NCBI GenBank assembly: GCA_965267485.1
Contig: OZ254080.1
Coordinates: forward strand, 1,798,001-1,862,000
DNA: 64,000 nucleotides
Direction: 5' to 3'
From: JANQJA01 sp965267485
Lineage (GTDB): Bacteria; Pseudomonadota; Gammaproteobacteria; Pseudomonadales; Azotimanducaceae
Translations under genes and position numbers: made by a program
The notes under the pieces: model-generated
The model's database searches: none
What the model was told of the DNA's origin: nothing
What the model saw: the letters and a program-made list of their open reading frames with translations, nothing else
Part shown: piece after piece, positions 1-8,672 of the stretch
Position numbering within the stretch: position 1 is the first letter of the stretch
Layout of the letters: each line of letters starts with the position of its first letter

Positions 1-185
1 CTCGCAGCGAGATCGCTGCCGCGACGCCGCCGGAAGGCGCAACGCTGCGCATCGTCTTCAAGGAACAGCAGCAGGCCTATTACAAGTCCTGGTACCCCGG
101 TGCGACGCTGGAGGAGCCTTACACCGTCTCGTTCACGGCAACGGACTACTTCGACATTCTGCGGGCCCTGATATTCCTGGTCTGA
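1..185 (+). CDS. C-terminal end of an unidentified protein (partial)
   Basis: An open frame enters from the left edge and ends at TGA 183-185, giving about 60 residues. The tail is rich in aromatic residues (AYYKSWYPG, then TDYFDILRALIFLV) and ends hydrophobic. I do not recognise the family, and too little is present to assign a role. It lies 82 bp before the start of the sensor kinase and on the same strand, but a promoter-like TATAAT sits between them, so the two are probably not one unit. Confidence 0.55.
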   Translation, partial: RSEIAAATPPEGATLRIVFKEQQQAYYKSWYPGATLEEPYTVSFTATDYFDILRALIFLV

Positions 186-255
186 CGGTCGTTCCCTGCG
201 ACGAGGCGAGCCGCTGCGTCGGTGAGGCGTGGGAGGCGGTCTTCGGCCGATCATC

Positions 256-267
256 TATAATGGCGCG
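256..267 (+). promoter_or_regulatory. -10 element predicting a leaderless mRNA for the LytS-like kinase
   Basis: A perfect TATAAT (256-261) is followed by 6 nt (GGCGCG) and then ATG 268. RNA polymerase normally starts about 7 nt after the -10 hexamer, so transcription would begin at or next to the A of the start codon. No Shine-Dalgarno is visible and no convincing -35 is seen. The arrangement recurs at other genes in this window. Confidence 0.6.
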
Positions 268-1389
268 ATGACCGAAATCGCCGCCCCATCGCCCCGGCGC
301 CAGCTCACTTCGAACCCCAACCTTCAGTTCTGGATCTTCCAGGTTGTCGGCTGGACGGGCTGGGTAACGCTGTTTGCCATCCGGGACTTCTACTGGGGCC
401 AGCCCTTCGAGCGCAGTGCATTGCTCATCGTCGATGCCATTGCCGGACTGCTGATTACGACGGCGCTGCGCTACGTCTATCGCGCGGTCTGGGACCAGGC
501 GATCTGGGTTCGTGTGGTTGCGGTGTTCGGTGGCTCCTACGTGATGGCGGCCATCTGGCAGCCGATCAAGAACTACTCCCAGTTCGTCTATTACGACGAG
601 TTCGACAAGATTGCCGAGTACGGTGTGATGGCGTACTTCAGCGGGATGATCGGCTACTCGTGGTTTCTCATCCTCGGCTGGAGCGGACTCTACTTTGGTA
701 TCAAGTACTACAACCTCCTCGAGATTGAACGGCGCCGGAGCATCAAGGCAGAGTCCCTGGCCCATGAGGCCCAGCTGCGGATGCTGCGCTATCAGCTCAA
801 CCCGCACTTTCTGTTCAACACGCTGAACGCCATCTCGACGCTGATTCTCGAGAAGAACAACGACTCGGCGAATCACATGGTGCGCAAGCTCTCGAACTTC
901 CTGCGGTACTCGCTCGACATTGATCCCATGCAGAAGGTGGAACTCGAGCACGAGATCAACACCATGAAGCTGTATCTCGAGATCGAGCAGGTGAGGTTCG
1001 AAGACCGGCTCTGCGTCGAGTTCGAGATCGACGAGGGCGCGCGCAAGGCGCTCGTGCCCAGCCTGATCCTGCAGCCGCTGGTCGAGAACTCGATCAAGTA
1101 TGCGGTTGCGACAAGCGAGAAGGGCGGCAAGATCAGCATTACCGCGAAGGTGTTCGCCGGCGACCTCGTGCTGCAGGTGGCCGACGACGGTCCCGGTATT
1201 CCGTTTGAACAGGGACCGCGCGGGCCGAGGATGCCGGAGTTCAACGGGGTGGGCATTACGAATACGAAAGAACGACTGCGGGAACTCTATGGCGACAAGC
1301 AATCGTGCAAGTTCAGTCGCGCGTTGCCGCAGGGGTTGCAGATCGATATACGGATTCCATTCGAGACAGAGAATCATGGAAAGCATTAA
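268..1389 (+). CDS. LytS/YehU-family membrane sensor histidine kinase
   Basis: A 373-residue sensor kinase of the His_kinase (PF06580) plus HATPase_c class, which phosphorylates LytTR-type regulators. Four hydrophobic stretches fill about residues 20-145, so the sensor part is embedded in the inner membrane without a large periplasmic domain. The phosphoacceptor motif QLNPHFLFNTLN places the His at residue 180. The N box (PLVENSIKYAV) and G boxes (DDGPGIP, GVGITNTKERL) are intact. I chose ATG 268 rather than the in-frame GTG 229 because a perfect -10 hexamer lies between the two. The last 14 bases overlap the start of the response regulator, a tight two-component operon. The signal sensed cannot be told from sequence. 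Confidence 0.9.
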   Translation: MTEIAAPSPRRQLTSNPNLQFWIFQVVGWTGWVTLFAIRDFYWGQPFERSALLIVDAIAGLLITTALRYVYRAVWDQAIWVRVVAVFGGSYVMAAIWQPIKNYSQFVYYDEFDKIAEYGVMAYFSGMIGYSWFLILGWSGLYFGIKYYNLLEIERRRSIKAESLAHEAQLRMLRYQLNPHFLFNTLNAISTLILEKNNDSANHMVRKLSNFLRYSLDIDPMQKVELEHEINTMKLYLEIEQVRFEDRLCVEFEIDEGARKALVPSLILQPLVENSIKYAVATSEKGGKISITAKVFAGDLVLQVADDGPGIPFEQGPRGPRMPEFNGVGITNTKERLRELYGDKQSCKFSRALPQGLQIDIRIPFETENHGKH

Positions 1390-2179
1390 CGCAATCATCA
1401 TCGATGACGAGTCGCTGGCGCGGAAAGGGCTGAGGCTCAGACTGGAGCAGATGCCGGCGATCGTGATCGCGGCAGAGTGCAGCAACGGGCGGGAGGCGCT
1501 GGAAGCCATCGCCGAGCATCAGCCCGATGTCATCTTCGTGGATATCCAGATGCCCGGTATGAGCGGCTTTGATCTGGTGGGCCAGCTTCAGTCGGACAAC
1601 ATGCCGCTGGTGGTATTCGTGACCGCCTACGACGAGTACGCGATCGAAGCGTTCGATGTGCATGCGATCGACTACCTGCTGAAGCCGATCGATGACGATC
1701 GGCTGGAAGCGGCCGTAGACCGTGCCCGCCACCATCTGGCGCAGCAGGGCGCCGTCACCGACAAACAGCGGCTGCTCGAACTCATCATCAGTATCACCGG
1801 TAAGTCGGAGATGTCGGTTGGCCAGATGCTGCAGGATCATTCCGGCGTCAGGGCCTACCCGGACAAGCTGGCGATCAAGGATGCCGGCGAGACCACGCTG
1901 GTCAAGATGGAAGACATTGACTGGGTCGACGCGGCAGGCGATTACATGTGCATCCACGCGTCCGGCGAGACGCACATCATGCGTATCACCATGAAGCAGC
2001 TTGAAGAGAAGCTCGACCCCAACATCTTCCAGCGGGTGCACCGAAGCACGATCGTCAATCTCGACCGCGTCGTGAAGGTCTGCTCGCACATGAATGGTGA
2101 GTACTATCTGACGCTTGCCAACGGCTCACAGGTGAAGATGAGCCGCTCCTACAAGGACAAGGTGAAGCACTTCCTCTGA
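1376..2179 (+). CDS. LytTR-family response regulator
   Basis: A 267-residue two-domain regulator: a receiver (about 1-120) and a LytTR DNA-binding domain (about 150-262). The receiver has the acidic pocket IIIDDES, the phosphoacceptor Asp56 in VIFVDIQMPG, the conserved Thr (VVFVTAYDEYA) and Lys (LLKPID). The C-terminal half carries the LytTR signature (IDWVDAAGDYMCIH, then FQRVHRSTIVNL). LytTR proteins bind DNA through a beta-rich domain rather than a helix-turn-helix. It overlaps its kinase by 14 bp and is surely its partner. The reading frame stays open further upstream, but that extension only shadows the kinase. Targets are unknown; the downstream peptidase gene begins 66 bp later with its own ribosome site. 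Confidence 0.92.
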   Translation: MESINAIIIDDESLARKGLRLRLEQMPAIVIAAECSNGREALEAIAEHQPDVIFVDIQMPGMSGFDLVGQLQSDNMPLVVFVTAYDEYAIEAFDVHAIDYLLKPIDDDRLEAAVDRARHHLAQQGAVTDKQRLLELIISITGKSEMSVGQMLQDHSGVRAYPDKLAIKDAGETTLVKMEDIDWVDAAGDYMCIHASGETHIMRITMKQLEEKLDPNIFQRVHRSTIVNLDRVVKVCSHMNGEYYLTLANGSQVKMSRSYKDKVKHFL

Positions 2180-2245
2180 GGCTGCGCCTCCGCGACAAAA
2201 CTGTGGCAAGATCATTTCCAGCAGTTATTGTTGGAGCATGAATGA

Positions 2246-3280
2246 ATGCGGTCCTATTTCATCCCGGCGGTCTTCCTTGCCGCCTTGCTTTTCGCCTTTC
2301 TTGCCGCGGCGCCAAGCGCGGCTGACGTCATGACCCGGCCGGTTGCGATTGTCATTCATGGCGGCGCCGGTACGATTCGCCGCGAGAACCTCAGCGAAGA
2401 CGTCGAGTCAGCCTATCGTGCGAAGCTCGCCGAGTCTGTTCGAGCCGGTCATTCGGTCCTGGCCAACGGTGGCACGAGCCGCGAGTCGGTTATCGCAGCG
2501 ATACGCATCATGGAAGACTCGCCCCTGTTCAATGCGGGCAAGGGCGCCGTCTTCACCAACGAGGCGCGTGTGGAACTCGATGCCTCGATCATGGATGGCG
2601 AAACGCTGAATGCCGGCGCCATCACCGGTGTCGGCCGCATCCGAAACCCGATCGAGCTGGCGAATGCCGTGCTCGAAAAATCGCCGCATGTCATGCTCAT
2701 GGGCGCCGGCGCCGAAGCTTTCGCTGTGGAGCAGGGGTTCGGGATGGTCGACAACAGCTACTTCCACACCGAGCGTCGCCTCAAACAATTGAAGCGCGTT
2801 CAGGAATCCGAGGCGCGCACCGCGCTCTCGGAAGATGACGACTTTGACAAGGCGCTGGCTGACAAAAAGCTGAGCACCGTCGGTGCTGTCGCGATCGACC
2901 GGTTCGGCAATATCACCGCGGGTACTTCGACGGGCGGCATGACCAACAAGCGATTCGGCCGCATCGGCGATTCGCCGATCATCGGCGCCGGTACGTATGC
3001 CGAGAACGGTGTCTGCGGCATCTCCGCCACGGGCCACGGGGAATTTTTCATTCGTGCAGCAGTGGCGCACGACATCTGCGCGCGTGTTGCCTACAAGCAG
3101 ATTCCGCTGCAGCAGGCGGCAGACGAAGTGATTATGGACAAGCTCGTGAACATGGGCGCTGACGGCGGCATCATCGGTCTCGACGGCGACGGCAACGTGG
3201 TGTTTTCCTTTAACTCCAAGGGGATGTACCGCGCGTCCATCGATGCCTCGGGCAAGGAGACGATTGCGATCTTCAGGTAG
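2246..3280 (+). CDS. Isoaspartyl peptidase / plant-type L-asparaginase, exported
   Basis: A 344-residue N-terminal nucleophile hydrolase that cleaves beta-aspartyl dipeptides and L-asparagine. The first 26 residues form a signal peptide ending near PSAAD, so the enzyme is probably periplasmic. Family motifs are clear: VIHGGAGT at the start of the mature part, NAGKGAVFT, ELDASIMDG, then the autocleavage site with nucleophile Thr211 in KLSTVGAVA, and GTSTGG and GTYAENGVCGISATGHGE in the beta subunit. Cleavage before Thr211 should yield alpha and beta chains of the usual sizes. A GGAG lies 9 nt before the ATG. It may salvage isoaspartyl peptides released by protein ageing. Confidence 0.93.
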   Translation: MRSYFIPAVFLAALLFAFLAAAPSAADVMTRPVAIVIHGGAGTIRRENLSEDVESAYRAKLAESVRAGHSVLANGGTSRESVIAAIRIMEDSPLFNAGKGAVFTNEARVELDASIMDGETLNAGAITGVGRIRNPIELANAVLEKSPHVMLMGAGAEAFAVEQGFGMVDNSYFHTERRLKQLKRVQESEARTALSEDDDFDKALADKKLSTVGAVAIDRFGNITAGTSTGGMTNKRFGRIGDSPIIGAGTYAENGVCGISATGHGEFFIRAAVAHDICARVAYKQIPLQQAADEVIMDKLVNMGADGGIIGLDGDGNVVFSFNSKGMYRASIDASGKETIAIFR

Positions 3281-3341
3281 CGGTCGACCGGGGCAGCCGC
3301 ACCGGAAGGGCGAAGGAACAAGAACGATAAAAGGGGGAAGC

Positions 3342-4424
3342 ATGACGACGGTACCGAAGCAGGCGGCAGACATCACCGCGGAATGGCTGACGACGGTTCT
3401 GAAGGGGCGGGGTTTGCTGAAAGGTGAGGTGACGGCGGTAGAGGCAGAGACCATTGGCACCGGCGTGGGGCTCATGGCGGGACTCGCCCGGCTACGCCTC
3501 ACCTTCGCGGGCGAAGAGGATTTGCCTGACACCATGGTCGCGAAGACCGCGGCGCTCAACGAGAACAAGGCCGTGGCCCAGCTTCTCGACTTCTACAATC
3601 GCGAGGTGAACTTCTACAACCGGGTGGCCGACGACTGTCCGTTCCGGGTTCCCGAGAGCTACTACGGGGACGTCGACCAGGAGACGTACGACTTCGTGCT
3701 GCTCATGGAGGACCTCGGTGACGTTGCACCGGTCGACCAGATTACCGGCGCCACCGAAGACGAGGCCTACGACAAGGTGGCACGCATCGCGCGCCTCCAG
3801 GCGATGTTCTGGAACAGGGTCGATGAGGACCAGTACGACTGGATGTACGACTTCCAGGGGCCGGAGGAACTGATCAAGCTTCGGGACTACGTCTACGGCC
3901 CGGCGGCCGAGCCCTGTATCGAAAAGTTCAGCGATCATCTGGACGACGATAACCGGGCGCTGATTCGCGCGGTGGGCGAACAGTATGCGGAACTGCTCGA
4001 GCCGGTGTCATCACATCGCACGTTCTGTCACGGCGACTTCCGCCAGGACAACTTTATCTACCGCAAGGGTGACAGCGAGGCGGTCGTGATGGATTGGCAG
4101 ATCTCTGGCAAGGGCTACCCGATCTTTGACTTCACCTACTTCGTCTGCCAGAGCCTGCAGGTCGACCTGCGCCGCGAGATCGAGCGCGAGTTGATGATGC
4201 ACTATCTGGAAACGCTGAAAGATGCCGGCGTGACTGGCTACGACATGGAGACGGCCTGGAAGGACTATCGGGCGATGTGCCTGTTCTGTCTCGTTTACCC
4301 TGTGACGGTGTGCGGGACGCTGGATCTTGCCAACGATCGCGGGAAGGCGCTGGCAGAGTGCATGCTCGATCGCAACCTGACAGTCATCGATGACCTCGAC
4401 TGCGCCGAGTTCCTGAAGCGCTGA
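3342..4424 (+). CDS. APH/ecdysteroid-kinase-like phosphotransferase
   Basis: A 360-residue protein of the kinase-like superfamily that includes aminoglycoside and choline phosphotransferases and the EcKinase/CHK branch. The catalytic loop HGDFRQDNFIY (His230, Asp232) and the metal-binding motif VVMDWQ match that superfamily. These enzymes phosphorylate hydroxyl groups of small molecules; many bacterial members are found near acyl-CoA or sterol genes, and the substrate here is unknown. ATG 3342 has a strong GGGGGAAG site just upstream. The gene stops 2 bp before the convergent antiporter gene. Confidence 0.8.
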   Translation: MTTVPKQAADITAEWLTTVLKGRGLLKGEVTAVEAETIGTGVGLMAGLARLRLTFAGEEDLPDTMVAKTAALNENKAVAQLLDFYNREVNFYNRVADDCPFRVPESYYGDVDQETYDFVLLMEDLGDVAPVDQITGATEDEAYDKVARIARLQAMFWNRVDEDQYDWMYDFQGPEELIKLRDYVYGPAAEPCIEKFSDHLDDDNRALIRAVGEQYAELLEPVSSHRTFCHGDFRQDNFIYRKGDSEAVVMDWQISGKGYPIFDFTYFVCQSLQVDLRREIERELMMHYLETLKDAGVTGYDMETAWKDYRAMCLFCLVYPVTVCGTLDLANDRGKALAECMLDRNLTVIDDLDCAEFLKR

Positions 4425-4426
4425 CG

Positions 4427-5422
4427 TCAGCTCGCCTGTGCAGACTGGCTCATGGCCATCATGACCAGCACCAGCGTATAGCCCACATAGCCCAGCAGCA
4501 GGAAGCCACCTTCGAACCGGTTGATGCGGCCCGTACCGGGGCCGCGAAACCAGTATGTCACGAGAAACAGAATCAGCGTCAGGAGACCCATGAACGGGAA
4601 GTCCCGGGTCAGCACGTCCCGGTCGAGCGTCGTGGGTGCGATCGTGCCGGCGATGCCCAGCACGATCGAAATGTTGAACATGTTCGAGCCGATGACGTTG
4701 CCGAGGGCGAGTTCGTGCTCGTTCTTTCGGACCGCGGCGATTGACGAGGCGAGTTCCGGCAGCGATGTGCCCACGGCGACGATCGTCAGGCCGATGATCA
4801 GATCCGAAATGCCGAGTGCCTCGGCGACCTCGACACCGCCCCAGACCATCATTCTCGAACTGATCACCAGAAAGACCAGCCCCAGCACGAGCATCGTGAC
4901 TGCCTTTGGCAGACTCAGGGTCTCGGTGAGTTCGGTTTCCAGGATGGTGGCGATCTCGTCGTCCGATGACTGAAGGGCGTTGTAGACGAGCCAGCCCATG
5001 ATGATGAGGAACGACACAATCAGCACGATGCCGTCGAAGCGCGACAGGTTGCCGTCGGTGAGCAGCAGCACCCCGGCGGCTGCTGTCAGCAGGGCAAGGG
5101 CCGGCAGTTCGGTCACAACGATCGATGATTTCACCGCGATCGGGCTGAGCAGCGCGGTGACGCCGAGAATCAGCGCAATGTTGGCGATGTTGGAACCCAG
5201 TGCGTTGCCGACCGCGATGCCGGGATTGCCGTTCATGGCAGAGAGTGCGGAGATCACCATCTCGGGTGCGGAACTGCCAAACCCGATGATGACGATACCG
5301 ATGAGGAGCGGCGCCATGCCGAAGCGGCGCGCCGTCGCTGCCGCGCCTTCGACGAACTTGTCTGCACTGACGATGAGAATCAGTATGCCGGCGACGAGTG
5401 CGCTGATCGGTAATATCTCCAC
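4427..5422 (-). CDS. Calcium/sodium antiporter (YrbG/CaxA-like, CaCA superfamily)
   Basis: A 331-residue inner-membrane cation exchanger with about ten hydrophobic segments arranged as two inverted repeats. Both alpha-repeats are visible: GFGSSAPEMVISALSA near residue 48 in the first half and AVGTSLPELASSIAA in the second, each with the acidic residue expected to bind the cation. Between them is a hydrophilic loop (SSDDEIATILETEL). The start is GTG 5422, six bases after a perfect TATAAT on the same strand, so the mRNA is probably leaderless. It is divergent from the cytochrome gene with only 48 bp between start codons. Confidence 0.9.
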   Translation of the reverse strand: MEILPISALVAGILILIVSADKFVEGAAATARRFGMAPLLIGIVIIGFGSSAPEMVISALSAMNGNPGIAVGNALGSNIANIALILGVTALLSPIAVKSSIVVTELPALALLTAAAGVLLLTDGNLSRFDGIVLIVSFLIIMGWLVYNALQSSDDEIATILETELTETLSLPKAVTMLVLGLVFLVISSRMMVWGGVEVAEALGISDLIIGLTIVAVGTSLPELASSIAAVRKNEHELALGNVIGSNMFNISIVLGIAGTIAPTTLDRDVLTRDFPFMGLLTLILFLVTYWFRGPGTGRINRFEGGFLLLGYVGYTLVLVMMAMSQSAQAS

Positions 5423-5434
5423 GCCGGGATTATA
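5423..5434 (-). promoter_or_regulatory. -10 element predicting a leaderless mRNA for the antiporter
   Basis: On the minus strand TATAAT (5434 to 5429) is followed by CCCGGC and then the GTG start at 5422. The 6-nt spacing puts +1 at the start codon, and there is no Shine-Dalgarno. Confidence 0.6.
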
Positions 5435-5457
5435 CCTGCTGCGCCAGTGTCTTCCTG

Positions 5458-5470
5458 TATCATCCGTCGC
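5458..5470 (+). promoter_or_regulatory. -10 element predicting a leaderless mRNA for the cytochrome
   Basis: TATCAT (5458-5463) is followed by 7 nt (CCGTCGC) and ATG 5471. Its -35 region would fall on the -10 hexamer of the divergent antiporter promoter, so the two promoters cannot easily be occupied together. Confidence 0.6.
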
Positions 5471-5848
5471 ATGGTCAGAATCCCGTTCTTGCTGTTGTTG
5501 TTGACGTTGGCGAGCTGCGGCGAGCAGTCAGTCAACCCTGCTCCGCCGAGGATCGTGCCTGATGATGCCGTCGTCGCCTTCGCTCGTGAGGCGCAGCCCG
5601 AAGACGACCGGATCGCAAGGATCTATAACCGTTCATGCCGCAACTGCCACGCGGTGGCAGGGGTCAACGCGCCGCTCACGGGCCATGAAGATGCATGGGC
5701 GCCCAGAGTCGCCGAGCGCGGCATGGAAGGCCTGCTGCACTCGACGAAGTTCGGCTATCGGTTCATGCCGGCGCGTGGTCTGTGCGCCAACTGTTCCGAT
5801 GATGACTACCGCGCCCTGATCGAGTTCATGCTCGCACCGCCGAGCTGA
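5471..5848 (+). CDS. Lipoprotein c-type cytochrome (cytochrome c5-like)
   Basis: A 125-residue monohaem cytochrome. The start is a lipoprotein signal peptide with the lipobox LASC, so the protein is anchored by lipid on the periplasmic side of a membrane. The haem-binding motif CRNCH (Cys56, Cys59, His60) is followed by Met99 in FMPARGLC as the likely sixth ligand. Two further cysteines (GLCANC) near the C-terminus match the extra pair seen in cytochrome c5 relatives. It probably carries electrons to a terminal oxidase or reductase, but no redox partner is encoded nearby. ATG 5471 is preferred to the in-frame GTG 5447 because it gives a clean signal peptide and suits the -10 spacing. Confidence 0.88.
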   Translation: MVRIPFLLLLLTLASCGEQSVNPAPPRIVPDDAVVAFAREAQPEDDRIARIYNRSCRNCHAVAGVNAPLTGHEDAWAPRVAERGMEGLLHSTKFGYRFMPARGLCANCSDDDYRALIEFMLAPPS

Positions 5849-5854
5849 ACGGTG

Positions 5855-6679
5855 TCATGGCCTGCCGGCGCGCAGGGCCGAGTGCTCGTAGCGTTCATCC
5901 TTTTCTTTCCAGCGGTCATCGAGCCACATGCGGGCGTCGTTTGACGCGATGGGAGGATGCCGGTCGATGAAGACTTCGATCTGCTTCAGTTCTCCGCTCA
6001 GGCAGCGCCAGAAACTGATCTCGTCGATGGGATATACCAGGGTGATGTCGATGATGCTCGCCTGAAGCGAGTCGAGCATGATCCGGAACCCGCCGGTTTT
6101 GGGGTTCAGCAGGTGCTGATACGGGGAATGGGATGCGTCGCGCTTGGCGAACGTGAACCGCGTGCCCTCGGCGAAGTTCATCAGCGCACAGGGCGTCTCG
6201 TTGATGGCCGCCGCCGCCGCCGCCACCGAGGCGAAGTCGCGCTGCCGGCCATCGTCTCCCTTGCCGCGGGTCAGTCGCGGAAAGTCGAGGGCGAGGCAGA
6301 TCCAGCCGACAACAGGCACGTAAACGAGTTCGCGCTTGATCAGAAACTTGAGCATCGGGCCCTGACCCGTGATGAGTTCCTGGATCACAAGGATGTCGAA
6401 CCACGAGCGGTGGTTGCTGACCACGATGCACTGTTCGGTGGGATCCGTCGGCACATCGCCATGGATGATGAACTCGATGCCGAGCACTCGCTTCAGCAGC
6501 AGGCTGTCAATCGCGACGGCGCGCCGGTAGATCCACTCGACGAACGTGAAACAGCGCCGGTGGACGGCGTCGGACCGGATGACAGCCTGCACGACCACGA
6601 TCGCAACGAGCGGGATGATCCAGAACAGCAGGTTGACGGTGATGGCCCCCAGAACCAGGCCTGCAGTCAAGTTCTTCAT
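5855..6679 (-). CDS. PlsC-type 1-acyl-glycerophosphate acyltransferase (YihG-like)
   Basis: A 274-residue membrane acyltransferase of the LPLAT family, which moves acyl chains onto lysophospholipids at the inner membrane. An N-terminal hydrophobic segment (about 8-33) is followed by the catalytic NHRSWFD (the HX4D motif) and NFAEGTRFT, the acceptor-binding EGTR motif. Length and order match Escherichia coli YihG, which tunes the acyl composition of phosphatidic acid. ATG 6679 is three bases inside an alternative TTG 6682. Upstream I see only a weak hexamer (AACCAT, 6 nt before the ATG) and no Shine-Dalgarno. Confidence 0.85.
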   Translation of the reverse strand: MKNLTAGLVLGAITVNLLFWIIPLVAIVVVQAVIRSDAVHRRCFTFVEWIYRRAVAIDSLLLKRVLGIEFIIHGDVPTDPTEQCIVVSNHRSWFDILVIQELITGQGPMLKFLIKRELVYVPVVGWICLALDFPRLTRGKGDDGRQRDFASVAAAAAAINETPCALMNFAEGTRFTFAKRDASHSPYQHLLNPKTGGFRIMLDSLQASIIDITLVYPIDEISFWRCLSGELKQIEVFIDRHPPIASNDARMWLDDRWKEKDERYEHSALRAGRP

Positions 6680-6732
6680 CAAGATATGGTTACACGTGTC
6701 GATAGAAGGTGGTAGTGGCTATTGGCACCCGC

Positions 6733-6738
6733 TACAAT
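6733..6738 (+). promoter_or_regulatory. Candidate -10 element ahead of the 80-residue ORF
   Basis: TACAAT lies 26 nt before ATG 6765 and is followed by a GC-rich discriminator (GCCGCCCG). No -35 is obvious. Unlike other unit-leading genes here it would leave a leader of about 20 nt without a clear ribosome site. Confidence 0.35.
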
Positions 6739-6764
6739 GCCGCCCGTTTCTTGTACGCAAGACC

Positions 6765-7007
6765 ATGAACATCAGCTTCATCACAAGATTTCGACGACAT
6801 CTGGCGACACTCCCGTTCGTCATCGTCCTGCTGCTGCCCATTGGTGGCACGGCGATCTACGTGGCTCGCCACAATGATTCTGATTCCGCCGAAACGTCTA
6901 TCCAGCCGATTCAGGTGAGTCGTGGCGTGGAGGAAATCTGTGATGATCCCGAACCGCTCGCTGTCAACGTCGGTGCCTGCCTGCACCCGGAGCAGGGCGC
7001 AGAGTAG
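6765..7007 (+). CDS. Small single-pass membrane or exported protein, unknown
   Basis: An 80-residue ORF. Basic residues (RFRRH) precede one hydrophobic segment at about residues 14-31, followed by an acidic tail that holds two cysteines (EEICDDPEP and VGACLHPEQ). This is either a signal anchor with a small periplasmic domain or a cleaved exported peptide. I do not recognise the family. It runs towards recD and ends 6 bp before that gene's stop. A TACAAT hexamer with a GC-rich discriminator upstream supports expression. Confidence 0.5.
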   Translation: MNISFITRFRRHLATLPFVIVLLLPIGGTAIYVARHNDSDSAETSIQPIQVSRGVEEICDDPEPLAVNVGACLHPEQGAE

Positions 7008-7013
7008 GCGCCT

Positions 7014-8672
7014 TCAGACAGCCGCCAGCCGCTCGCCGAGGCCACTGTGTCGCTCGGTGTGTTGACCAAGACAACGTTCCAGCGCTTCTTCGTCGTAAAA
7101 CAGCGACAGGCGTGATCGCGCGCGCGTGACCGCCGTGTAGAGCATTTCCCTCGTGAGCAAACGAGCCTGCTGGGGTGTGGCCGCGGCAGGTACGGCGATG
7201 GCGACATGGTCGAACTCGGAACCCTGTGACTTGTGGACGGTCATCGCGAAGCAGGTTTCGTGTTCCGGTAGCCGCGAGGGCAGGAACTCCCTTGTGCCAC
7301 CGTTACCCGCGAAGACGACGCGGGGTTCCCCATCGTCGCGGCGGACGCAGATGCCGATATCGCCATTGAACAGTTGAAGGTTGTAATCGTTGCGCGTCAC
7401 GAGCACGGGCCGGCCGTGATAGAAGCCGCGGTCGGTGCCGATGAGACCGCGGTCAATCAGCAGTTCCTCCATTTGCTCGTTCATGACGCGAACCCCGAGG
7501 TCGCCATCCTTCAGCGGCGTGAGCAGGCGAGTCCGGCCGAACGTGTCGATCAACCGGTCGGCTTCGTCACGAGCTGCGATCGCATCGATGTAGTCACCGT
7601 AGAGCGCGGCGAGGCGCGCCGGCGTGAGTTCGGCGATGGGCGCGGCGGATACTTCATCCCGATCGTCCAGTTCGACCTGGCCCACCTGAACCGCACGAGC
7701 GAGTCGCCCGATGCCGCGATCCGGTGAAAACCGGTGGCTCTCTGTCAGTTGGCAGAGTGCATCCTGCAGACGATGGCATGGGGCCTCCCCCCTGACGTCG
7801 ACGCCAGTTACCCGGGCCGCGAGTTGGGCGAAGCCGGTGGAATAGGGGTAGCCGTACTTGCAGATGTCGGCGAGCAGGTTGCCGGCCTCCACCGACGGCA
7901 GTTGGCCCGGATCGCCGAGCAGGACCAGGCGGGCACCGGGTTTCAGTGCAGAGAGGAGCCTCGCCATCATGGCGAGGTCGACCATGGACACCTCGTCGAT
8001 GATCAGGAGATCTGCTGGCAGCGGATTGTCGGGCCCGTGCCGGTAGTCGCCGCTGGCCGGCCTGTAGCCCAGCAAGCGATGCAGCGTGCGGACTTCTCTC
8101 ACCGACTCGATACCGGCAAGACCCTCGTTCAGTTTCATCGCGGCCTTGCCGGTTGGTGCCGCAAGGGAAACGTTCACGGTCCCATCGCCATGGAGGTCAT
8201 CGAGCGCACGCAGGATGCCCGAAACGGTCGTGGTCTTGCCGGTTCCCGGCCCGCCGGCGATGACGGTGAGCCGGCGCGTCAGCCCCTGGAAGGCGGCAAG
8301 TCGCTGCTTCGATGCCACCGGAAAGTGGACAGCGAGGACATCACGCACGCGGTCTGTGTCGAGATCCGGCAGGGGTTCGTTCAGGTTCGCCAGTCGGTCT
8401 GCAATCGAGCACTCGAACCGGTGATAGCGACGCAGGTATAGGCGACCGCCATCGAGAACGAGTGGCGTTGGCTGTTCTCCCTGACTCACTAGCGGGAGCC
8501 GCATGAGCGCCGCGACGATTTCTTCGTGATCGCGTATTCGTGTCAGATCGAGGCAGCTGTGCTGTTCGGTGAGGGCATCGCACAGTCTTGCGATCGTCTC
8601 GAGGATGCGCGGGTCACGCGTGTTGCCCATGCGCGCCATGAGATCCACGAAAAAGGGCGTAATGCTGCTCAT
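7014..8672 (-). CDS. recD: Exodeoxyribonuclease V alpha subunit RecD
   Basis: A 552-residue superfamily 1B helicase, the 5'-3' motor of RecBCD, which processes DNA double-strand ends for recombination and degrades linear foreign DNA. The Walker A motif GGPGTGKTT is at residues 140-148, Walker B in LLIIDEVSMVD, motif III in LLGDPGQLPSVE, and motif VI near MTVHKSQGSEFDHV and YTAVTRARS. The length is somewhat shorter than the 608 residues of E. coli RecD. The ATG overlaps the recB stop by 4 nt, so translation is probably coupled. It is the last gene of a recC-recB-recD operon. Confidence 0.96.
   Translation of the reverse strand: MSSITPFFVDLMARMGNTRDPRILETIARLCDALTEQHSCLDLTRIRDHEEIVAALMRLPLVSQGEQPTPLVLDGGRLYLRRYHRFECSIADRLANLNEPLPDLDTDRVRDVLAVHFPVASKQRLAAFQGLTRRLTVIAGGPGTGKTTTVSGILRALDDLHGDGTVNVSLAAPTGKAAMKLNEGLAGIESVREVRTLHRLLGYRPASGDYRHGPDNPLPADLLIIDEVSMVDLAMMARLLSALKPGARLVLLGDPGQLPSVEAGNLLADICKYGYPYSTGFAQLAARVTGVDVRGEAPCHRLQDALCQLTESHRFSPDRGIGRLARAVQVGQVELDDRDEVSAAPIAELTPARLAALYGDYIDAIAARDEADRLIDTFGRTRLLTPLKDGDLGVRVMNEQMEELLIDRGLIGTDRGFYHGRPVLVTRNDYNLQLFNGDIGICVRRDDGEPRVVFAGNGGTREFLPSRLPEHETCFAMTVHKSQGSEFDHVAIAVPAAATPQQARLLTREMLYTAVTRARSRLSLFYDEEALERCLGQHTERHSGLGERLAAV

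Noticed and set aside
133..1509. A 458-codon open frame on the minus strand opposite the sensor kinase
   Set aside because: It is antisense to a gene with clear motifs, and its composition (Arg, His, Val, Asp runs) is typical of a GC-rich shadow frame.
2178..2190. GAGGC-TGC-GCCTC hairpin after the response regulator
   Set aside because: It overlaps the stop codon, is only 5 bp long and has no T-run, so a terminator call is not justified.
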